Positions 50,701 through 59,700 of a stretch of 64,000 nucleotides of DNA are shown here, in pieces. The position numbers were made by a program, and so were the translations under genes. A model generated the notes under the pieces. That model did no database searches, had not been told where the DNA came from, and saw only the letters and a list, made by a program, of their open reading frames with translations. Source of the DNA: Liolophura sinensis (lineage: Eukaryota; Mollusca; Polyplacophora; Chitonida; Chitonidae). Every line of letters begins with the position of its first letter. Positions within the stretch are counted from its first letter, which is position 1. The stretch lies in NCBI RefSeq assembly GCF_032854445.1, contig NC_088305.1:2237001-2301000 (forward strand). Direction: 5' to 3'.

Positions 50701-53700
50701 GCCAGCTACATGAATAATACTGTCTGACAAAATTGTCCTGATGTCAAGATTTTAAGTACAGTGTAGGAACTATAATCCGCGGTTTATTTAGTCATATATG
50801 TGTGGAACGGGGGTGGGTGAGGGAATAAGTTTTAAAAAAGGATAAGAAGTAATTTAGCCTTTATTATTTCGGAAAAGGGCTGGCAACAAATCTAAACGAC
50901 AACAACCATTTTGTTCTTAGGTACTTCATAACACTGTAAATCAGCTTTTAATCCGGGATTCTTATGAGGCTGAGGGATACGTCATGTCAAAGAAACACGA
51001 TGTAGTGCCAATTGTATACTTCATTTTCATATGGCTAAAAGGCAAAAAAGAGTTCGAGTGATTAAGCGGAAACAAACGCATCCTTGGGATGTAGAAAAAA
51101 TTCGCGTCTAATTGGACAAAACTGAAAACATGGTGTTACTTTCAATTTTGTCTTCGTGTGTGATTTTGCTTACTTTAAATTGCCATATCTCTGTTATGCA
51201 ACATCACAACAATAGAGAGTGGTGCCTTTAAAGCTTTCTATGAAATGCTTCATTAATGCTTATATATGTTTGGTCTAGTGTTGCCCTTTAAGGAAAGAAG
51301 CAATGATAGTATAGTATTGGTATCTGACCATACATAACCATTAACATAAGCTTACAAGTCACTTTCACTTTTCAGTCAGAGTTTGATAATGACTCTTCTT
51401 AGGATTGCTTACTCAGTGTTGACATCTTATAGCACCAAACGCGAATGCATGAGTATAGATGTAAAAGTATTCTATCACATCATGATAGTCGGGTTTATAG
51501 ACAGAAGAAAGCAGAAAGAGCCTAAATTAAAGCATGTACCTCGTTAGTGGGTGCATCACAAATATCACGAGATACAGCCAACATCGTCGAGGCGCCAAAG
51601 AGCCGGATTCGAACCCGTGACCCTGATGCTGGGCTAAGCTGTGACGCACATGTTGCTAAGTACGGTATTTTAGTGCAATTGTCATAGATTTCATCTCTTT
51701 TTAACTCTGTCTTCGTTTTGAATTGAATTACAAACTGCAGCTGCTGTATACACCTATATTAAAACACAATGGCTGTAACTTAAAATAATTACATACATAC
51801 AAGCAAAACCTATGTAAATGTAACTGGGGTGGACCTAAATGTGTTAACTACAATATTGTCAAACTGAGCTCCGTTTACATTACACGCCTATGCCTCCCAC
51901 CACACGCCCACCCCTACCTCTCTCACCATCCTCCGAAGAGGATACAGTCATGATGCAGAAAAAGAAGGAAGCAATGCAAAACTTTGAGTAAGGCTACAGC
52001 AGTGACATTCCCCTGTAGTAGTTTCATGGTAGATTTTCGACACAAGGGTCTCCGTTTGAGACAGCAGTGAATCTGCTGTACAAGAGACGGACTTACATTG
52101 GGGTCAAGTGTAATGAAGTAGAAGGGTGTAACCAAAACTAAATTCGGGTACTACAGGACGCAGGATAATGTGTAGCCAACACTACAGTACAAACTAGAAT
52201 AAAAGTATTCGTTTTTTGACTGGGTTGTTTGTAGTGTACCTGCAGAACAATTCCAGTATACTAGAAGAATGCAAATAACTCTCGGCAGATTAAGGCAAAT
52301 GCAATGGTAGTGGAATAGTGGAAGCCAGCTAACAGTGCGCTAGCAGTGAACTTGTGGCACGTCACTCAGAACCTTTAGACTGGTTGGTACAGGGCGAGTA
52401 AATCTTCACGATATCCAAAGGCACGTGTTCAAAAGTGATGCTCAATATTGTCAAAATCATTGTGCTTTTTTTGAGGTTTTTTTTTTGTTACTTTATGACG
52501 TCACAACTTATCTTCACTTAGGGGAAAATTACACATCATCACATGCATATTCGGTACGTCTGTCACAGGTAGAGGAGGGAATTTTGTGAGACTAACAGGC
52601 CCTATTGTGTTCTATAGTTTTCCGTACCCTACCTCGATTCTATCTATAACATGGGCTATATATCTTATCGATAAAAATGGACAGCGGGCACAGTTCGCAA
52701 ACTAGATATAAGCAGTGCTATACAGTGCATTTCTCCTACGATATCTGATACCAGTGTTACAGAGCCCTCCCCACACCGCTGTATGTATTCACAACTTCAT
52801 TTACGATTCCGTTTGGCCCCAGTCACTTGTTTCTCGGATTGTCTATAGTATACTGGCCGTGAACGGAAACAGACGTCTTCTTGTAAACACCGAGGACGTG
52901 TATTTACCACTCTGCTTGGCATTTCACATCGTCCTAACGGATCAGAGACCCCGAGAATACCCTAGTCTGAGATTACAAAAAAGCTCTCCCAGGGGTAAAT
53001 CTGCATAGTGGCGTTCTCAGACGTCTAATTCGTTTAAAGCTTTCGATAAACCAATGCCTTGTACTTCTCATTGCTACTAACATAGAGTCAGTTAATTATC
53101 GGCGTTATCTACGCTATGTGAAATTGACTCCGGTAAATACCGTCTTACCCCCCAAAGTTCCGGAAATGTCGAGAAAATCCAAGACGTGCAATACTTGGCT
53201 ATACACACTTTTCTCTGTCGCTTAAAGGGATACAGAATCGTAACTGATTGGCTGACAGTGGAGAAAGGGTTTCCTGTGTGAAACCCTGTAGCCTTAGTCA
53301 CGCTTGAATAAATCTGTCATACCTAACATTCAGCTTAGGCTAGGTATAGGCAGCCATTGTATGAATGGGGTTGTTGCCGCAGTGCTGCAGTTGTAATGTT
53401 CTACGTGTGTCCAGCATACATAAGTTTAACAGGAAATAGCCGAATAGTACTACCGTGCGGAAGAAAAAGAATGAGGTAATCTGATTGGCTCAAAATAACC
53501 CATCAATACATTTTACGACTCTCCTTTATATAATCGGGGTTTTTGTACAACATTATTGTGATTTTATTTGTGGGCATATGAAGACTCCGCTTTCGACAAA
53601 CAAGAGAATAGATATTGTTCCTGCTACTCTTTTTTCAGTCATGCTCTTGCCTAACTCAAAGCCATGGTAAACCTCGTCGTGAAAACTAAACTTACTTATT

Positions 53701-56700
53701 GCCGTGTCAAGGCTTAACAAACTCCTTCAGGAAGGAAATAAGCCATTTTCAAAGACGAAGCAGACTAGTGGCCACTCAGAAGAACCTCGTTGTTGATGCA
53801 GGTGTCTCAGGCATGGCGGGTCGCGCTTTTTTTTTTGCCACCTGTTATGGCGGGCAAAGCACGGTGTTCCGCCGATATTTCCGTACACCCACATGGTTAC
53901 TTGTTCATACAAAACCTCTAAAGGGAACGGACACGCCTGCTAACGACTCTATAGCAGCTTTAAGTCGAGCGAGTTTCGAAAAGGCATCAAAGGGTTTAAT
54001 TACCCGAGCTAAACGATAAACCACACACTTGTCATCTCTAATACCTTAGCCCAGTCAAAGAAAACCTGTGGGCATACCTAAGCGATAGCAGAATACATCT
54101 AACACTGTTTGCGTGAAAACATTAGGAGTTTTGGCTTTAAAGGTTCTTTATTGCTAGGCGAACTGTTAACTTAAAAAAAGAAACAACTTACAACTCCAAC
54201 TTTCGGACGTTTAAATTCTATCTTAAAACTTCCGCTGATGTTTGGCCACTTTAATTGTAATTTACATCGCTATATGGAGTTTTACGCCAAGAGTCATAAA
54301 ATTTCCGGAGTTTTTCGTATCTTCTTTTTCTCATAAATTATTGCGCTTTGTGGTATTTCTGCTCAGATCACGTCAAATCACGAATGATCTAACGGGAGTG
54401 TCAATCCACAATATTTTGTGACTACGCCGTTTAAATCACGCGTTTAGCAATCACCACATTAACATACCAAAAACAGGGGATACTCGTGGCAAACGCGGGG
54501 CGAAACGAGAATTGCTGAAAACAGTTAACTTGTGAAGCTAAGCGAGTTCAAAATATATAGATTAGCGCCAGACGCATGCTTGATGTCATATTCAATACCT
54601 TAAACTGTGTATATACGATAAGGTCACACTGCCCTCTAAACATGTACGAGATACTTCGACATGTTGCCATTCCTTTGAGTTTGCCAACATTAGGTTAACA
54701 ATCTCGGGGTGCGGGAGAGCTACGGGTGTGGAGGGTGATGGAGAAGAGTGGGGTGGGGGTGGGGTTTATGATCAGAGATTGCCCCGCGGGTTCTACCGTT
54801 TGGTACAAAGTTTAACTGTGCTGAACACTGGATTAGTGTTTGGAGCGGACCAAGTCGCTAAATTGATACCAGATGGTCCAGGGGCTTCGTCTAGAAAACC
54901 TCAAAAGCCCCCCCCCCCCCCCCCCCACCCCCTTTCACTCTCCACCTCAGCCCTCTCTCTTTTTGTGCCAGCTGATATGTGTTTAGTTTTGACACAAATT
55001 GACTCCGAGTCCCGTCTAAGATTAATTGACCCTGCTGTGACCCCGGTGTGTTCAGTAATTGGCCATTTACCTTAACCACACGGCCACCTAGCGGCCAGGA
55101 GTGCACGGCCAATTTGGCAGTAACGATATACAAACAAAATGATCAACAAAATAAGACTCAAACTTCAAATACGATTAACCCCGTTGTATCTCCTTATTGC
55201 AGATCCTTTCTTCTGAATCTATGCAGGTATTAGGTTATGCGTTATTGCATATGTATAAGTGTGCATGAATAAGGCCGCATGCTTGACCAATCAGCGCGCC
55301 ACTTACACCACGATTAACCCATACAGTATACTCCTTGCAGCGCATGTGTCGATCTCTACGCTCGCTTTACATCACTGCCACCACTAGACAAGCTTGACCT
55401 TTGCAGTCTGTGCGCCGCACGTAGGCCTGGTTAGACTGGTGTCCAAGATCGGATCTATTTAATATGCATTGTTCAGTTAAATTGTTTCTGCTGTTGGTGA
55501 CATAATCAGTATCAAAATCAGTGTTAATTCTCGATATGTGATATGTGAGAGTAGTCCCCCCTTAGGTGAACAGAAACTGAAACTGCGACGCCACCACGAG
55601 ACAATGGTTGTCCTGTGGTTTAATTTGGTTGTCTTGTGGTTTTGCTTAGATGTCCTGTTTATTAGGTTGGTAGACCTCTGATTTAGTTAGATTGTCCTGT
55701 GGTGTAGTTTGGTTATCCTGTAGTTTATCTTGGCTGTCCAGTGCTTTAGTTTGGTAGTCCTGTGCTTTAGTTTGGTTGTCCTGAGGTTTAATTTGGTTTT
55801 CCTGTGGTTTAGCTAGATGTCCTGTGGTTTATTTCGGTTGTTCTGTGGTTAAGTTTGGTTGTCCTGTGGTTAATTTGGTTGTCCAGTGGTTTTAGTTTGG
55901 TTGTCCAGTGTTTAGTTCGGTTTTCCTGTGGTTTAGTTTTGTTGTACAGTAGTTTAGTTCGGTTATGCTGTGGTTTAGTTTGGTTGTCCTGTGGTTTAGT
56001 TTGGTTGTCCTGTGGTTTAAGTTTGGTTATCCTGTGGTTTGGTTTGGTTGTCCTGTGGTTTATTTCGGTTGTTCTGTGGTTAAGTTTGGTTGTCCTGCGG
56101 TTCATTTCGGTTGTAAGGTGGTTTAGTTTGGGTTCTCCCGTGCATTATTTCGGTTGTCCTGTCATTTAGTTTGTTTGAAACCAGTTTTTAGTGAATGCTT
56201 TCTCGGACAGCTGACTAATGGTAGTCTCTGGCCAATGTTCTCCTTCTTCTCTTCCGCAGACCCATAGTGCATCATTTGTGACATTATGTTAACTATCCCA
56301 CAATTCCCGCTGCTGTAGATGACCTTAATCTTAAACTGCGTTATTCCCTTCCATTCATTCCATTCTCCGTTTGTTAAAAGTCTTTATGTAATGATATCTA
56401 CATCTAATAAGGCCGCGGCAATGGAATAATCAACGTGTGAGAAGGTTGGCTCATGGAAACGCCATGGGTGCAACCAAACGTGGTAATGTAGTGAAATGGT
56501 TAAATCTGCGACCAGTCCTTCTGTGACTGAGGTAGAAAATTTGCACTGGGATCACGAGAAAATACGCTTGTTTTATTGGATATTCACGAATCGACATGAA
56601 CAACTCTGGAGTTATAGAAAAAGGGGCAGATAAATGTCAGGGACACCAGGGTATAAAACAGATTACCCTCAATTTTCCGCCGTTTTAAAAACTAATCTGT

Positions 56701-59700
56701 TATGAGGGAAGGAAGATGGTTGGTGGTCGGGCGTGGGGGGGGGGGGGGGGTGAAGAGGAGGGGCGAGTTATCACTGGGTAATATTGCGGCGGATATAGAA
56801 TGTCAGGGGTCAATCAAGGTCAGTTTCTGTTGCCATTTGGAGCTCGTGTGGCTTCGGCCCAGTCGTGTGACACCATGGTGATTTCTCGCAGACTCTCTCT
56901 ATCTCGACACACGCCCTGTTAAACGTTGCTATTATGCGAGGATTTACTCCCTAGATCTCAGACGGCAAAATACCACAGGTTAACTTTTGATACAGAAGAT
57001 AATGGCAGGGTTACAACATTAACCGTGCACGACATCTCCGGGTAGGCTAGCGGACATTATAATTTGCTGAGCCTAAAGACCATGTAATTTACACGGATGT
57101 ATGTATCCACTTTCAGTTTTAATTTGACTCTGAGGCGATATAGGTTCAAATCCATTCTTCGTCGTTGCGCCATTAATTCTTTGTCTTATTTTATGTTTCT
57201 ACTTAGATTTCTGCACGGTTGTGTGAGTACGTGGACTTATTCGATCAGCCTGGTGAATTACACTTGATGCCAAGATTTCAATTTATGCAAAGGCATTATC
57301 ATTGTACAGAACAGGCCATGGCGTCATTAAAATAATTCACAGTTTTTCAGTTCTACTTTTCATGCATAATCTCCCCTGACAAACGGTCTTAACTAATTTA
57401 TTTTTAAATTATTCTTCAGTCTCTCTGCTTACGAAACAGGTACACGGAAGCAATTTGCCTTACATGCAGATGTTTTTCCGATGTCCAAGAAAGTGGAACA
57501 TGGCTACGATAAAGTGTTTTTGCTTTGAAGTAAAGAAGAAGAAGAAAAGAAAAAAAATAGGTCCTCTATGGAGCTTAACAAATTACAGCCAATATTCTCC
57601 TCTACAGGTTTATTTTTTGCCTCATTAGCCGGGGTGTGGAGACAGAAATATTTATTTACTTGATTTGTTTGGTGTCTAACGACGAGCTCATGAATTTGTC
57701 CTGATACGACAGGGGTCCGTGTCATGGGTGTAGAAACTAGAATGCCTAGGATAAACCACCGCCCTTCGTCAAACCGCTTCCTTCACATAAGGTATGTAAA
57801 AGAGACTTGGATTAGCCACAGCTTGGACTGGAGTCAACAAAGTGTCCGTTTGCTTATATCTCCGATAAGATCAGTTAATAAGCCGCCTGCAGCACCTGCG
57901 CGGAGAGTAATACTGATGGGAGGTCGTGGGTGGCAGTCTTCATAGTCATCATCATCATCATCCACATTATGGTCGTCAGCTTCATCATCGCGGTTCCCAT
58001 GACAGCCATCTGTGCTTAATGACCCCACTCAGAAAAACGACTCTATCATTTTGTCAGCAGGTGCTCGCTCACTTTGCCCAGTCTGATACACGTATATCGG
58101 TGCGCTCTGAGCGCCCAACAACACGTTGGACTCAAGAATATTTCACTTAATACGACGCTGATACGATGACGATGTCGCGTTAAAATAAGAATCCTGGATT
58201 CACATGAAACCATTTGAAACAAACCCATTCTGCACGTTCATCACATTATTTTATCAAGATGACTTTCCACATTAAACCCAAGTTAATTCCTTCAAGAACG
58301 CTAATTAATGAATGTTAAGTCCAATGGGTCAGATAAACTGGGAAGCTATTATGGGCTTCTTGTGCCTGATTAAATCCTAAAAACGATGAACGCCATTAAA
58401 ATATTGGTCCATTTGCGGAAGCGTGTAAACTTTTAAATGTCAAGATCTCTAGCTGCACATTTATTAAGTACTGCCAAGACAGTGATCTAGCTTTTTTGTT
58501 CGATTGGTGTTTTACGCCGTAATTCTGCTTGCAGTTTCACGGCCTCCAATGGTTGGAACTGTTTTCAGCTTTCTACTTCAGAACAAGGGACAGTTTCACA
58601 AATCGGCGTACGACATTTGTTATTGTACATTTGTCGTACGACATTTTGTACGTCACTATTATCGTACCATTGTCCCATATGTGCGTTTATCTTACTTGCA
58701 CGACATCTTCGTGAAACTGGGCCCAGAGCAGTTTGTGGCATGACCATGTTAGTACGAGTCGTTCAGCAACACGGCCATGCTGGTATATTGAGGAACACAG
58801 TCCGCTTTGGGAAATTAGGAGCAGTTAACTATGATGATTGGTAAGAGGAAGTACAACCTCCAGAACATCGTTACAGCTGAAGTTAATCCTCTACATGACA
58901 CAAAAAATCGGCCTAGTTACTTTACCATAAGGGCACACACGGTATATTCATAGCAAACATGCGTCTTAGATTGCAGCTGCTTGGGGTATATTTCACACAG
59001 GTACGAAGTCCAAAACTAACGTTCTTTAATAATAATAAAAGGTAAAGAAATAAAAACGCTTTCTGAATTGCGTCCCCGTACTTCAGAGTCCTTAGCCCTC
59101 TATAATAAAAGTTGTACGTAACCCGACGTCCCTAGACGGCGATAACGAACAGCGGTGAATATCTGTACAGTGTTCGGCATCGGAGAAGCGATATGTTGAA
59201 ATGAAATATCTGAAATGCAGTGTTCCGAAATATTTAACGTGTACGACCAAGTTGGCTCAAGTTGTTTTTCGACCCCCAATATTTATTTCAAGTACAAAGC
59301 TCTATCGGGTGGGCACGTTACGTACGAGAATACTGAACGTTTGAGGAACATAGCACCATTGTTAACACAGCTTCAATTGTCCTCTGTCAGAGCTAGATAG
59401 CTAACAGATGGCACATGGCTTTTTCCCCACAAACAGTTCGACACAAACCAACCTGGGAGAAAGTAGTCACGAGTTTACGGCAACTTGGGATAGGTGGTCT
59501 GCGAGAGTATATTGCACGAGAGCAGACTAAAAAACGACTTTTGACCCTCGCCTAAAGCTCATTACATCAGGAGCAAATTTAACAAAACCATTTTGGGATT
59601 TCAATCAACGTTTATAATGCGATTTTTGTGCTTATTTTTGGTTCCATAAATCAAAAAAAAAATTCACCTCCATTTAATTGTTATCTCAAATAAAAAGTAC

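Noticed and set aside
51590-51660. tRNA gene on the - strand
   Set aside because: Has a B-box-like GGTTCGAATCC, but the T stem and acceptor stem do not pair; more likely a SINE head remnant. Similar isolated B boxes near 17025, 57135 and 61208 were rejected for the same reason.
55809-56169. Frames with NHRTTK repeats (-) and a 104-codon + strand frame
   Set aside because: 21-bp minisatellite; degenerate units, no gene context.
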